Of a DNA stretch of 64,000 nucleotides, positions 24,261-36,533 are shown one piece after another. The notes below the pieces were generated by a model. That model made no database searches. It saw nothing but the letters and a program-made list of their open reading frames with translations, and was not told where the DNA came from. How positions within the stretch are numbered: the first letter of the stretch is position 1; every line of letters starts with the position of its first letter. The translations under genes were made by a program, and so were the position numbers. Origin of the DNA: Paramarasmius palmivorus (Eukaryota; Basidiomycota; Agaricomycetes; Agaricales; Marasmiaceae); assembly GCA_037176845.1 (NCBI GenBank), contig JAYKXP010000010.1, positions 806,001 to 870,000 on the forward strand, given 5' to 3'.

Positions 24261-26320
24261 ATGCTTCAAAACCCTCATTCTCACTCTCTTTTACAATCCA
24301 ACTTTCTCCCCAACCCCCATAACCCCCCACAATATCCCATCCTTAATACTTCCCCAGATTCTATGGATCCTTCAGCAGTCGATTTTCGCGCTTTTTATCC
24401 CTATACACCCAATGAAGTCAAACACAGGAAGAGAACGACCAGCGCCCAGCTCAAAGTCCTCGAGGGCATCTTCAAACATGACACGAAACCCAATGCCGCG
24501 CTCAGGAATGAACTTGCTGTCCAGCTTGATATGACCGCCAGAGGTGTTCAGGTGCGTCTCTGCTTTTTTTTTCTTTGCTGTTTTCTTGTTTTTTGACACG
24601 ATTCTTCTTCAGGTGTGGTTCCAGAACCGGAGAGCAAAGGAGAAGACAAAGGCTACCAAGGCAGCTTCATCATCAAACCAGTCTACAACAGCAGGCTCAT
24701 CAAACGATAAAGACTCTGTAGCAGCCATTCAACGGCCTGAAAATGTTCACGAAATCTCTTCTTCCTCATCCTTTCCCGTCGACCTCCCAGAGCTCTCTGC
24801 AACGGAGACCTCATCACAAGAATCAAGCCCAGCAGGTGCATCGCCCCCACACCTTCAACTAGTTACCGACGCTTCGTGGCAGAGTTCCCCCATCGCCACT
24901 CCAGACGATTTCAGACCTTCGGACGATTTTACCGGCGTTTGTCACATTCGTCGAGGTTCGCTACCAGTGGACGCGTTCGCTGTTCCGGACGACTGTCAAC
25001 AGGGCTCGCCCCTGGTCGGCCATCTCGACCCTTTTACCCGTCGGCGCTCAGTTGACGCCAGTTTGCATCGGTTAGCCCACAACCCATATGCTGGCCTGGC
25101 AAGGGCCAAGACCAGTGCTTTCGCCGGTCCTCGCATCTCCGGCCATCTGCATGACCTCTATTCATCTGGTCGCGGCACACATCACCCAGGGGCGGCAAGT
25201 GCTGTACAACTCCCACAGCACGGCACTTTCCACACCCGTCATGCCTCTATGGATTTGGAAGCGCGCCCATACCGACTTTCGCCCGGCGGTGGCGTCTCAT
25301 CTTCCTCTTCACCTTCTCCCCTTTCAGGTTACCACCACACTATCAGATCATCTTTACCGGATAATTCACTCTTTGCATTTTCTTCTCGTCCTATCGCTTC
25401 TCCCATTCCTGGACCCCTTCCTTCCCCAGATTTCTCCTTCGGCGCACCTGCTGGTTATACTCGCTCCGAGAGCGACCGCAGCTCGCCTGATTCTTCACAT
25501 GGATATCTGTATCGTAGCGAGGACGTTGACACAGAAGACGACGCGACCTCGTATGATGGACTTTCTCGATTTGGCTCCATTGCCTCCGTCTCTACCAACA
25601 GCTCGAGTGCATACTACTCAGACTGTGTCCCTGAACACGAACTAAACTCTGACGCAAACCTTCAGAATCGCAGACCGTCATGGTATGTCAAAAGAATTTC
25701 GCAAGATTATGTCTTGATTAATTTTAATTTGGACAATTTAGCACGTCTGGACAGTTTGTTGGACTCATGTCCGGTTTGAACGTCGGTTGCGAGAACCATG
25801 GTAACTCTCCTTCCGGCCTCTATGAGCAGAATCACAACGATGGCACGGGCACATATCCGTCTCCATCTTCGACAATTTCTGCGGGCAACAGTCCTCCATT
25901 GGCCACTGGACCTGACTCTTCAAATGTCGCCAGTTCCAGCTCAACGGACTTGTCTTACGCCCTCCAGCGTAATGACCAGGTATGTGTCTGTCTCCTAAGC
26001 AACGAACGCGTCGGACTCACAGGTTCATATAGCTGGGAATGAACGTCCACTCTGCTTCTCCTGTTGTTGATGCTGAGGGACCCTTTTACCCACCGACTGA
26101 CAATGGCTTTATACCTAGCCAACCAAGCCAATACGGTGGTAACGAGTACCCCAGCTACGTCCCTGTCAACCAAGAGAATATCGACCGCACGTACGAGCAC
26201 GACTACTCTGCAGAGGCCAACTACCCAGACCACCGCACTTCGCTGGGTATGGTGGCTTATTCGCAACAAGATTCCTACTGCGTCAATCCAAACGGGGTGC
26301 CGATGCCAAACTTTCTATAG
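24261..26320 (+). CDS. Homeodomain transcription factor
   Basis: Nuclear DNA-binding regulator. Four exons: 24261-24551, 24613-25682, 25742-25979 and 26033-26320 (1887 nt, 628 residues). One homeodomain lies near residues 52-108: basic arm HRKRTTSAQ, helix 1 LKVLEGIFK, helix 2 ALRNELAVQLDM and recognition helix VWFQNRRAKEKTK, split by the first intron just before VWFQN. No extra residues of the TALE type are seen. The remaining 500 residues are Ser/Pro-rich and disordered. A second in-frame ATG at 24363 (MDPSAVDF) could be the real start. Homeodomain factors of this build regulate fruiting-body development and stress in mushrooms, but the orthologue cannot be named by eye. Confidence 0.88.
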
Positions 26321-28644
26321 GTGAATCCATCAACGAACGTTACGCCCGTCTCCATTCTTGTCCTTCTACGAATTCGTACCTTACACTCATTTTAAAAAAA
26401 GCTCGCCGACGTTTGTCCTTCGTCGGAACTTCCCGAAATTCGCACGTTCGCACTTCGCACTTGTTAGCATAGCATTTCTTATTCTCTCGCGTCTTCTCGT
26501 CTCACCAATTTTTCTGTTGTCTGTGGCAAATCCCAGTCTGTCTACTGTAGTTGTACTTCCCTAAAGGACGAACGTCTTCTTGTTTGTGTTCAACACTCCA
26601 GCTGCTATGACCGCTCCTTAACGATTTCCTTATATCTATTCCGTACTATATCCCGCCGTATTCTCCTGTTACCCTAGAGCTTGCACATAATTCACTGTAT
26701 TGTTGTCATATCAACATTCCAATACAAAAGTCTGCATCGAGGAAAGTTCGTCCGATGTTGTGGGACTGCATCACAACTGCGACTTCCTAGGACAACTACA
26801 GCACATCGGGTGCTATAACACGTGTATCAGTTTTGAGGTGGAGCCGCTAAGTACTGCAAGAGTGTCCACGGAGTAAGTTGCACTATGGCACAACATGAGG
26901 CAGGTCGTAACAACACGTGTAGTGGTGTAGCAATTAGTTTGCCGCTCAGCGTTAGCTTTGAGGTGTTTGATGGTCTGAATGATCAAGGTCCACAATATAG
27001 ACTAATGGAGAGAAAACATGTAGTTGAAAGACGAGTCAGTGTCCTTGTAATTGCAAACTTTGATTGGAATGTAAAACCGAAGTTTCTGTAGATTCCAGGA
27101 ATACTGGAGCCATTGTAAACCTTGGCGCCATGTACTAATCGTAGGGTCAGGAGCGACATGCTCTTCTTGACAAGCTTCTTGGTGTAAAGTCGATGCGGGC
27201 ATCTCGGTGGGAGAGATGTACGGATATCGCGGGAGACAGATCTAAGTGTATCGAGGAGCCTTTGGGTAGACACACAACTTGGCTACTCGTACTCGGCCTT
27301 CACAATCCCATTGCATATGGTAAACGAATTTCCTCGGACGGAACGAGGGTTATGGCACTGACAAGACGTCCTTCGGGTCGAATCGAGTTACATTACAATT
27401 ATGAGCAGCCTTTGTGATGCCGTAAGTGCCTTCCAAGACAGCGCGTCTTGGATGAAGTTCTTCGTTGGCTCGTCCATCTTTGTAGATGAAGATGATGTTT
27501 CAGCTCTTTCGACATCGGCTAAGCGGGGAACCATAACTTACCTCCGGGTTACAGTAACGTATACTTTTTCATTTACAACCATTTGTTGAAATTACGCTGC
27601 TTGATCTCTGGGTGTTTTCTGTGATTTTAAATTGTTTCCAATATCGAAAACATCACTTGAACATCACTTAGGTCTCGAGCAGTTACACCCGACCTTTTCG
27701 TCTGATTTTGTGAAACAACAAACGGCCCGGGGAGATGCCCGCACACCGTTGTCAACGACCCTCCGTTTCAATCGTTTCGATAATTTCTCCGAGAGGTCCT
27801 GTTCGATCCTGACCGCAAGATGGTTAGTGACTGCTATCTGGAGGTGTTTTGCTAGACATAGCCCGTCATTTTTCAATGCCTCGCGTACTATGGCTATTTA
27901 GGTAAAGCCGAATCGACACTCACATTGTTACAAGACTATACAATTAGTCGAGCCTTTCGAATCTCCTCGTGGAACAGAAACGCGAAAATCCTGGATAACG
28001 TTAAGCGGGAGAATGGGAAGATGAAGGTATTGAAACGCTTTTGGAGACGTTCCTAGGTTTTGTTGAAGTTGAGATTGACCGGGTGCTACTTACAGATAAT
28101 CAAGCGGTCAAAGAAGCTGCGGCGTCCCGTATGACATGGTATGTTCACGTACATCGAACCATGTGCGACATGGGATTGATCATTAGGGGAAGCAAGAGTC
28201 ATTCGGCCTTCTTAATGCGAACGAATGGGCATGTCTGAACAACGTGTTTTAGTGGTGGATAGGGTCGAGACCGAAGAATAGTCTTTCTCATCTCGGGCTT
28301 CTCGTAGTTGGCCAGAATAGTTCGTAGGTGTGGCAAAGCCGAATCGGAAGTGCTCCTTATCATCTATGCAGCTCTCGTTATCAGGTCCCCCAGATCGAAA
28401 GATGATACTCGCCATCCAGTCATTTCCATGGTGGAGACATGTGAACTGAGCAGTCAGGATTCCTTTGTCTTCCTTTTGTATCCCACACAACGCCCTATGG
28501 ATCCACATGTCATCCCTGTCCACTGTATTATGTGGCTGAGGTCACTTGAACCCTTCTGAGTTTAGGCGACTTCGATGACTCTCGTAAGACTCGTCTAAAG
28601 CGTGTTGATACTTATTGTTCAATACAGGTCGACCTTTGTTTGTA
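26321..28644. other. 2.3 kb without a confident gene; weak minus-strand frames
   Basis: The first 500 bases look like the homeodomain gene's 3' flank (T/C-rich). From about 26980 to 28520 the minus strand shows several unconnected open pieces: near 27273-26983 (MSTQRLLDTLRSVSRDI...), near 27500 (DEPTKNFIQDALSWKAL) and near 27876-27664 (AKHLQIAVTNHLAVRIEQ). None matches a family I know, and I could not chain them with good splice sites in phase. This may be a fast-evolving intron-rich gene, a decayed gene or non-coding DNA. Confidence 0.4.
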
Positions 28645-29893
28645 TTAATCTGCGTCAACAGGATTCCAGCTCACAGCACCATCCTTACCGCGATCCAAAG
28701 CGTCAAGCTGGGCCATATCATCAGAGTCAAGTTCAAAGTCGTAAAGCTGAGCGTTGGACTGGATTCGGGAAGGTGTGGCACTTTTGGGAAGCGGGCTATA
28801 CCTAAAGCGATATGTGAGAGGGGGATTTCTGTATACGGAAGGAGTACTCGCCCTTTCTGAAGTGACCAACGGAGAACTATTTGTGCGGGGTCCCGTTGGT
28901 ACTATAGCAAGATGAGCCTTCTTGTGCATTTTGTGAATCGAAACGTACCTTTTTGGCGAGAGAAAGAAAGACTTCGTGATCTAGCTTCCCGCGAATTATC
29001 GGACAATACGCTTCGACTACAATGCCATTCTTCTGGCAATAGTCGACTATGGGTCGCTGCTGACAAAAAGGGTGTAGCTGTGACGCCGCGCTTTAGTCAA
29101 AGATAGTGTGTTCAATGCCAGCCGAACCTCTATCTGGTCGACGGACGGCATTTCATAGCCTGCCTCTCTAATCTCTTCGAGGTGCTTTACAGCACTAGTC
29201 AGTTGTTCGTCAGGATGTTTCCGTGTCATCAGTAACAGATCACTCACTAATTGGAAACGCCGACCGTTCTGATCTTGCCAGCCGCCTTACTCTCTAAAAG
29301 AGCTTTGTACGTTGCAAGTCGCTTCTCTGAGCCCGAGAGCGGGTCGTGAATCAAGAAGAGATCAATATAATCTATAGCGTTGTTGAAGAGACTGGTGCTA
29401 GAGGCGCGAAGGACTTGGATTACCGAAGCCTAATTTTTGGAGAGATTCGTCAACTCCCTTCAACGTAGACTCGTAACCATGGGATTTTGACGCGCATTTT
29501 GTTGCTAGGACACAAAATGGAATGATTAAACCCAGGAATATGGAGGAAACGAGAACGGACTCACTGATAAAGACCTCTGATCTTTCCAGTCCACTTTCAC
29601 GCACCGCAGCACCAACCGCGGCCTCGTTTCGATACATCTGTGCCGAATCAACGTGTCTGTGTTGTTGAATTCCCATCAGAATCTATTCGATCGTATTGAA
29701 AGTGTAGATTTCAACCTATATCCAACTTTGAATGCTTCGAGGCATGATGGACGTGCGTCGTAGTTTTGATAGACCCCGAAGCCCAATAAGGGCATAAAAT
29801 GTCCTGCAAGCAATGTAATGTCAAGTTCTTTTACGGATAACAGAACATACCTGACGAAAGTTTTACTTTGGACGTCAATGAGAGCGAGGACAT
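28645..29893 (-). CDS. Aldo/keto reductase
   Basis: NADPH-dependent cytosolic oxidoreductase that reduces aldehydes or ketones. Nine exons: 29893-29851, 29803-29716, 29656-29565, 29504-29424, 29371-29248, 29194-29128, 29077-28949, 28901-28852 and 28801-28645 (831 nt, 276 residues). All catalytic parts are present: Asp and Tyr in GYRHVDSAQMYRNE, the Lys in ITTKCASKSHG, the His in LFLIHDP, then VGVSNYAVKHLEEI, and the cofactor-binding end PLPKSATPSRIQSNA. The last intron (28851-28802) begins with GC rather than GT, and no GT site would keep the frame. Substrate unknown. Confidence 0.93.
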
Positions 29894-30007
29894 GATGATT
29901 AGTGATAGAGATAAGTATCTCAGGCTCTGACGTCGAGGTTCAATTTGCCGGATTGGTTGCCGGCCGGAAGCCCGAACACCTTCTCAAACTGACCACTTCC
30001 TTTGACG
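29894..30007. promoter_or_regulatory. Shared promoter, aldo/keto reductase / RING protein
   Basis: 114 bp between divergent start codons (29893 minus, 30008 plus). Both promoters must lie here or extend into the genes. No TATA box is evident. Confidence 0.5.
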
Positions 30008-31698
30008 ATGGCAAGCTCACGTCCTATCTTCAACTACGTTGATACGCCCAATACAAATCTAGTACGGGGCATATTTCTGTCGTTTTTTTGAGTATAGCTG
30101 ACACAGAATCTTCAGATATGTTGTATCTGCTAGTAAGAGGCGCCTGCTCCAGCACGCTTGCAATTTTCCCCTCATTCAGATGTTCCAGCATGCCATTTGT
30201 AGAGCCTGTCACTATTGTCAGCTGCTCTCACACTTTTTGTCAAGAATGTATCCTCAAATCGATGGAGTCCTCGTCGCTATGCCCAATCGACAGACTGGAG
30301 TTTAGTGCGGAACAGCTCACGACAGCGAACCCTATCATTAGATCCGTGCGTTCACCAACACTTTCTTTCGATTTATGGTAATTTAATCCCTGAATGTATA
30401 GATGTTGGACGAACTCCTAGTGGAATGTGTCAACAAGTCGTTGGGATGCCCACAGATATGTCAGCGCCAACTACTTTCCATCCATCTGAAGAATTCCTGC
30501 CTATATGGCAGTGTCCCTTGCCCTAACGATGACTGTAAAGAGTCTGTACTGCGAAAGGATGCATCCCAACACGTCTGCACCCATGGGTTCAAGATTTGCG
30601 ACCAATGCGGGATGGAAGTGAAGTCTGCGGAGATAGACGTGAGTCTGTTTACTTTCGGGAGTCAAGTAGTCCTCAATAACCAAACTCTAACAGAATCATC
30701 AATCCGCTTGCTCAGGGGGCACTACTACCTGCGAATTTTGCAATGCCGATGTTCAGTATCCGCTGAGGTTGATGCATTCCACCGTCTGTCCTCAAATGAC
30801 TGTACCTTGCACGCAAACATCATACGGTTGCACATGGTTTGGCAAGAGGGATGAGCTTGGGGCACATCTCTCCTCTTGCAGCTACAATGCAATCAGCGGA
30901 TTCTTTGCAATCTACGACGCCAAGATGACAGCGATCGTAGATGAGAATCAAGTACTCAAAAGACGACTAGAATTGATGGAGAGTGTGCTCAGGGCCTACG
31001 AAAGTAGCATGCAGACAATCAAAGTCGCACTCGGTCCTTGGATTCACAATGCCCCCAATGTCCAGGTGCCTAATAATCCCACATTCCCTGAGCTGCCGCC
31101 GGCGATGCCATCCTCTCAACAAGCGTCTTCTGCGTCTGACTCTGTGTCACTCTCCAATGCACCTTTTGGCAACGATGCTCTGGCACCTTTCTTCCCTGCC
31201 GAGGAATCCCAGCCTCTTCCGCGGTATCCTCAGTCTCCAAACACGACGCCAAGCGGGTCATCCATGTTCTTTCAGAATTGGGATACAACCGCTTCGGGCC
31301 CGAGGAGCAGCTGTCAAAACAGTGTTGCACCGCTGAACCTCAGTAGCACACTAGAAGGCACATTAGAGTCGCTGCGGCAGTCAATCGTCACATTGTCCAC
31401 ATCAATGGACTCCCTTGGGAGGCGGCACGACATAGCACTGACTAACGAGACATTGCGAATTAATGAAGAGATTATGTCAATCAAAGCAAACATGCATGGC
31501 CTCCGTATGCAGGTGAGTCTAAGTGGGACCTGTGGATATTGCTTTCTTACGCCCTCATAGATACATGCGATATTGATGGATCGTAACGCACAAGTAAGAA
31601 GAGTACAGGGCTCACAAGATGGCTGGCTGGCACCTGGCCGATTATCAGGCTCTCCCAATGGCCTCGCACAACCGTCCGTGTCGATAACAAAGTTGTAG
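30008..31698 (+). CDS. RING-finger protein with TRAF-type zinc fingers
   Basis: Likely E3 ubiquitin ligase. Six exons: 30008-30061, 30107-30132, 30189-30345, 30402-30638, 30694-31512 and 31561-31698 (1431 nt, 476 residues). The RING (about residues 20-62) reads ICCICYMPFVEPVT..., CSHTFCQEC, LCPIDR: a C3HC3D type with Asp as last ligand. It is followed by TRAF-type Cys/His fingers (CVNKSLGCPQIC..., CPNDDC, CDQCG, CEFCNADVQYPL..., HSTVCPQMTVPC) up to about residue 220. A coiled coil (AIVDENQVLKRRLELMESVLRAY) and a Ser/Pro-rich tail complete it. The second exon is only 26 nt and carries the first zinc ligands. No substrate-binding MATH domain is seen. Confidence 0.88.
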
Positions 31699-31921
31699 CG
31701 AGGCACCTCCCTCTATTAGTTTGAACAAGCAAGACTGTACGTGTAAGAATAGAGCATAGAATGTATCATTATATGAGCTTGAATTAACAATGTATGTCGT
31801 ACATCGGGATTCTGGGCCTGTGCGACGAGAGTGACCTTAAGTAACGTAAGTCTCGTGACTATGCACGGACGCGCCTCGGACATCACGCGTCTGTGACTCT
31901 TCCTCGTTGACTTGAGCTGCC

Positions 31922-34900
31922 ATGTTCAAAGATGTCCGATACTATCTCTCCGAATCCTTGACTTCCGATAGTCGCTCCAATCTTGAATACGTCTTGAACG
32001 AGAATGGGGCCGAATCCGTGGACTCTGCGACCTCACCAGAATGCACCCATGTTATTTCCAATTCATCCATGTTCGAGGGATGGCAGTCAGTAAAAGAAGA
32101 CGTGGTGGTGGTTACGGTGTGTTATCATCTCTCCGAGTACACTGCTCTCGTTGATAATATAAACAGGAATCTTGGGTTACTCGCTCCATCTTGCTAGGGA
32201 AACAGCAGAAGTAAAGTTACTATCCTTTCCAAGTCTGTGTCCTGGATTAAAGATCCCCTTTGTAGTCCCAAACATTTCTCGACGGACCCTGGAATGATAT
32301 TCTCTGGCGTTTGCGCCTGCGCATCAGAAGTGAGCCTGTCCCTACAGTGCCCACACCCATAGAACACTAAGGATTCCTATCAGTTACAACCTGGTGACAT
32401 CGAAATTCTTTCTGCGGGTATCGCCCAACTGGGAGGTCAGTGGCGAAGTGGCCTGACGAAAGATATCACCCATCTATTTGTGGTCAAATCCGGCTCTGAA
32501 AAATATCAACACGCGCTAGAATATAGTCCACAGACTGGCCTCAAAATCGTGGTTCCTCATTGGTTTGACGACTCTGTGAAACTCGGAGTTCGCGATTTGG
32601 ATACCACGCCCTATGAATGGCCGGATCCTCAGGTACTGAAGAACCCAGGGAAATCGAAATCGCAAGATGCAAGCAAGAAGAACAGGCAGCTTGACCCGAA
32701 GAAGGAGGCCATGTTAAAGATTGCCGCATGGAGTCCCAGCTCGAAGATACCTCAAATCGAAAGAAAGAAGGTCTTTGGCGGCAGAAAGATATTGTTGAGC
32801 ACGACGTTGGAATTAGATGACAGGAGGCAAGGCATAGAAGCTGGCATTGAAAGGTCAGACGGGGAGATAGTCTACTACGAGACAAATGATGGGGCGGGAG
32901 ACATGGCGGAAGAACTGAGGAATTTGGATGAGTGCGACATCTATATCACGAAATACCGTGTAGGAGCAGCTTACTATAAGGTGTGTTCCCGTTTGTAAAG
33001 GTATACGTCAATGAGACTGACGCTCTATAGGCCGTGAGGGCAAAGAAGACAATAGGAACATTACAATGGTTATTTCATGTTGAAGCTACCGGTGCCCTTA
33101 CACGACCTCTTGACCAATTGCTCCATTATCCAATTCCCAATAAGCCTGTGGAAGGCTTCAAAGGCCATGTACGTGCCGTACCGTTTCATCAACTCCCCTT
33201 TAACGATTCTCATAGGAGATCACCATTACGAACTATACCGGCGAGGCTCGTGACTACCTCAAGAGACTCATTGCTGCCATGGGTGCTCAGTTCACACCAA
33301 CCATGTCCCCTCGTAATACTGTCCTCATTGCTGCCGAGTATGTTCTAGTCTTTGAGTATCTTGCGGATCCATGACCTTTATCGCAGCATAGACAACGGTG
33401 CCAAAACGGAAAGAGCCCTCGCTTGGTCAATACCAATCGTGAACCATTTATGGCTGGAAGATTGCTTTGTTCAATGGCGTAATTTGACTGTCGGCCTGGA
33501 CAAATATATCTCCCATCCTCCAGGCTACAACTTCTACTCTAATCTGGGTCAGCGCGGTTATTCAAAGGCTGTCGAAGATCTCGAAGAGATTGTTAAGCGT
33601 GAGGCCGAAGAACAAGAAGAAGCAGAGAAAAGTATGACTATTCCGCCAGGAACCGAGAGTAGTGCAAAGGATGTTCGAGAGGTGGCAGACTTCATCCAGC
33701 CAGATCTCATGGATGTCGACGAAATGGCAAACAATGACGCGGAGATGGGTTTTATTACGCCAAAGAGCTCTCCTGTCAAGAAATCCGCCAGGAGCGAGAC
33801 CGTGGCTGCATCGTCTAGTGGTCGTGGCAAGAGAGAAAACCAGGTTGCGGAAGGAGACCGCCCTGACGACGATGACACAGGTACAGAAGAGGCTCCGGTA
33901 TCGCGGCGTACTCGTAAACCAGCGGTTATGTCTGGCGGTCGGCGCAGGAAGGAGATTGGGAATGATGAAAACTACGCCGGCAGTATGGACAAGCAGGAAG
34001 GATCAACTATCTCAGGACGCAAAGCTGGGCCCATTTCGGGTCGAAAGCAAGGTCGCACTGCTGGAGAAGCCCAGCGATCCCCTCCATTGACCAAGAAGTC
34101 CAAGAAAAAGGACGCTGACGGCGATGTAGCCATGGAAGAGGTGGTCGAACCAAAGAAGGGCAAGAAAGTATCGACAAAATCGAAGCTTGCTCCCGCACAA
34201 AGCAGCGACACTGAAGAGGACGATGTAGAGTCTGAGGAAGAAGCTCCGAAGAAACGGGCGACCAGGAAAGCCAGGGCGAAGGATCAGGACGACAATCTCT
34301 CCGATACTACTCTGACTCCAAAACAGAGCGGAGAGAGTTCGAAATCACCTGCGAAACGTAACCCAGTAACGCCATCTCGGAGTCAAGTTAGTGTAGTTGT
34401 GCCTTCTCTCCGGTCGAATGTCGAGTCCCCTCGACGCGGGGCCGGTACAAGCGATTCTCCAACGAAATCTGCGGTTCGCAGAACCGAGAGCATTCACGTC
34501 TCAGCCAACGAACAAGGTCGCGAAAGCATTCGACCGGCTCGTATCAGCGCTACAAGTGCACCTCTATCATCGCCACCTTCAACTGCTCAACGGTACAGCA
34601 AGCGTTCGGCAGCTACCAAAGCGACTCAGAGGCTACACGACACAATCATGCCCGATGTGGTATTGTATCAACAAGAGATGAAGAGGTCCAAGTCGAGGAA
34701 GAGCATAGGATCGTCCTCGGTTCCACCTGAAGATACTGTGACTTCGGGCAAGCGTAGATCGTCCACGGCGCACGATGACGAGGAGGACGAAGTAGTCACT
34801 TCTTCCAGAAAGGGAAAAGGAAAGGCCGTAGACCGATCTGACGGTGAAGAGGACAGGAGTGGCAAGAAGGGCAATCGTAAAGCTATGAGCGTTGCGTTCG

Positions 34901-35858
34901 ACGACACAGACGCTGAGGATACTTTTGCGAATCGAAAACGCAAATCTTTAGCCAAGGGTGCACCAGACAAGGCAGGAACTTCGGAACCCGAAGGCGAATC
35001 CCAGGTAGACGGTCGACAGCCCAAAAAACGGAAACTTGCAGGATCTTCCAACGACAACGGGGGCTCTCCTTCGACTGCCGCATCCGTTAGAATTCTCACG
35101 ACTCAGGTAACGCTCGATGAGGATGTTAGCAAGGTGAGCCCTATTTTTGCAACGAAGAATGACATGTTACTCACCCTTTGGCATCTCCAGGCGCTCACTA
35201 AATTGGGCGTGAAAAACGCGTCCAAGCCTTGGGATTGCACACATCTGGTCGTCAAACAGCTCGTTCGAACGGAGAAATTCCTGTGCGCTGTAGCAACCGG
35301 CGCGTTCATTGTTACAGCACAGTGGGCAATTGATTCTGCAGCAGCCAAGAAATTACTACGTATGTCAGAATAACATCCTTGATTTGAGGCTTTGCTCAGT
35401 TCTGTGTAGCGGAAGACAGATACATCCTGAAGGATCCAGTTGGGGAGAAGAAGTACGATTTCCGTCTTAAGGATGCTTTAGAGCGTGCAAGAAGTCGAAA
35501 GGGCCGGATGCTAGATAGACACATCTTCTACGTGACACCCAAGGTATCCACTCTAACGGACACCAAGATGCTCAAGAGTCTGGTCACGGCTTGTGGTGGT
35601 CAAGTAAGTACTTTTGTCTGTTGTTAGGAGCGCAGTCTGACAACACGCAAAACACAGTATCTCGTGTCGACACCGACGCTCAGAATTCTGGATGCGAATG
35701 AGGACCGCCATGTCATTTCTTGTCCAGAGGACGCGTCGATTTGGAGACAGCTATCTCATAAGCATCCAGTGTATACACACGAATTACTTCTCACAGGGAT
35801 TTTGAAGCAGGAGATGGATTGGGACAATGACAAGTTCAAAGTCCCTGGTTCGATCTGA
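31922..35858 (+). CDS. Multi-BRCT DNA-damage scaffold (Rtt107/Brc1-like)
   Basis: Nuclear protein that probably docks on phosphorylated histone or repair partners. Ten exons: 31922-32116, 32167-32210, 32266-32329, 32372-32980, 33031-33168, 33216-33337, 33387-35133, 35191-35359, 35410-35603 and 35658-35858 (3483 nt, 1160 residues). About four BRCT repeats fill the N-terminal 450 residues: MFKDVRYYLSESL..., IFSGVCACASE..., FGGRKILLSTTLEL..., EITITNYTGEARDYLKRLI.... Each ends near a Trp-containing helix (ESWVTRSILLG, VPHWFDDSV, NHLWLEDCFVQW). A 500-residue charged disordered linker follows. Two C-terminal BRCT repeats then appear (FIVTAQWAIDS, RHIFYVTPKVS). The 4+2 plan with a long linker fits Rtt107/Brc1; PTIP-like is the alternative. 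Confidence 0.84.
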
Positions 35859-35900
35859 GTTGATGATTGTATATATACATCCTTATGTCAATTTATACCT

Positions 35901-36478
35901 CTAAGACGCCGCTCGGGAACGCCATGCATCGTCTAGTTGATCTATGTATGTCTGGACCTCTTTGACTGCTGCTTTTCTATCTCTACGCGCGGACTCCCAT
36001 GTCGGATCTGGAGTAATGGCATCGAGCCGAAGAAGAGATTGGAGAAGAAGCTCCGAAAGACGGAGATGTTCCTTCTCAGTGGGAGATGTGGTAAATGAAT
36101 GAAGATCTGGTACGAGCGTGGATCTGACTGTGGATAGCTCGTCGTTGATATTGGAAAGGGTATTCTGTTCTGATCTGGATATAGAAGAGGTGGCCGCGGG
36201 ACCACCAATCACTGCAATGGTTGAATTTGGACGAATATTATACGCGGACACTGAAGAGAAAGAGTGGTGAGTATAGCAATTAGGCGAGTCGGCGTTCTAG
36301 AATGGTACACACATGGAGCAGTCTCGTCCTTCATAAGAGCGCCCTTATGAATCAACTTGAAGTTCTCATGGCCAGTCCAATCAGCTACGATTTTTCTGAG
36401 GTCTCTGAGAGGCGTTTCTGGGGGCAGAGGGTTACTGAGAACTTTACGGTCACCGCCGCACGTCAGGGTAAGAGGCAT
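35901..36478 (-). CDS. BAG-domain Hsp70 co-chaperone with ubiquitin-like N-terminus
   Basis: Nucleotide-exchange factor for Hsp70. Exon 1 36478-36313 and exon 2 36250-35901 (516 nt, 171 residues). The N-terminus (MPLTLTCGGDRKVLSN..., TPLRDLRKIVADWTG, FKLIHKGALMKDETA) is ubiquitin-like. After the intron (AYNIRPNSTIAVIGG) a three-helix BAG region follows: LSNINDELSTVRSTLVPDLHSF, EKEHLRLSELLLQSLLRLDAI and RKAAVKEVQTYIDQLDDAW. This order matches BAG1 and the fission-yeast Bag101/102 proteins. No membrane anchor is present, so it should be cytosolic or nuclear. The start codon lies only 55 bp from that of the divergent MAPKK gene. Confidence 0.88.
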
Positions 36479-36533
36479 AATTTGGCTGGGCTTATGTAAA
36501 AAGCTTGTTTCTTCATTACCACCGTCACCGGCG
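36479..36533. promoter_or_regulatory. 55-bp bidirectional promoter, BAG / PBS2
   Basis: The two start codons face away from each other with only 55 bp between them. Transcription of each gene must begin inside, or its 5' leader must overlap, the other gene's coding sequence, unless both leaders are extremely short. Confidence 0.6.

Noticed and set aside
34668..35099. Minus-strand open frame of 143 codons
   Set aside because: Antisense shadow of the charged disordered linker of the multi-BRCT gene.
36357..36533. N-terminal extension of the Pbs2-type kinase
   Set aside because: The in-frame codons upstream have no ATG and overlap the BAG gene's coding exon on the other strand; the first ATG is 36534.
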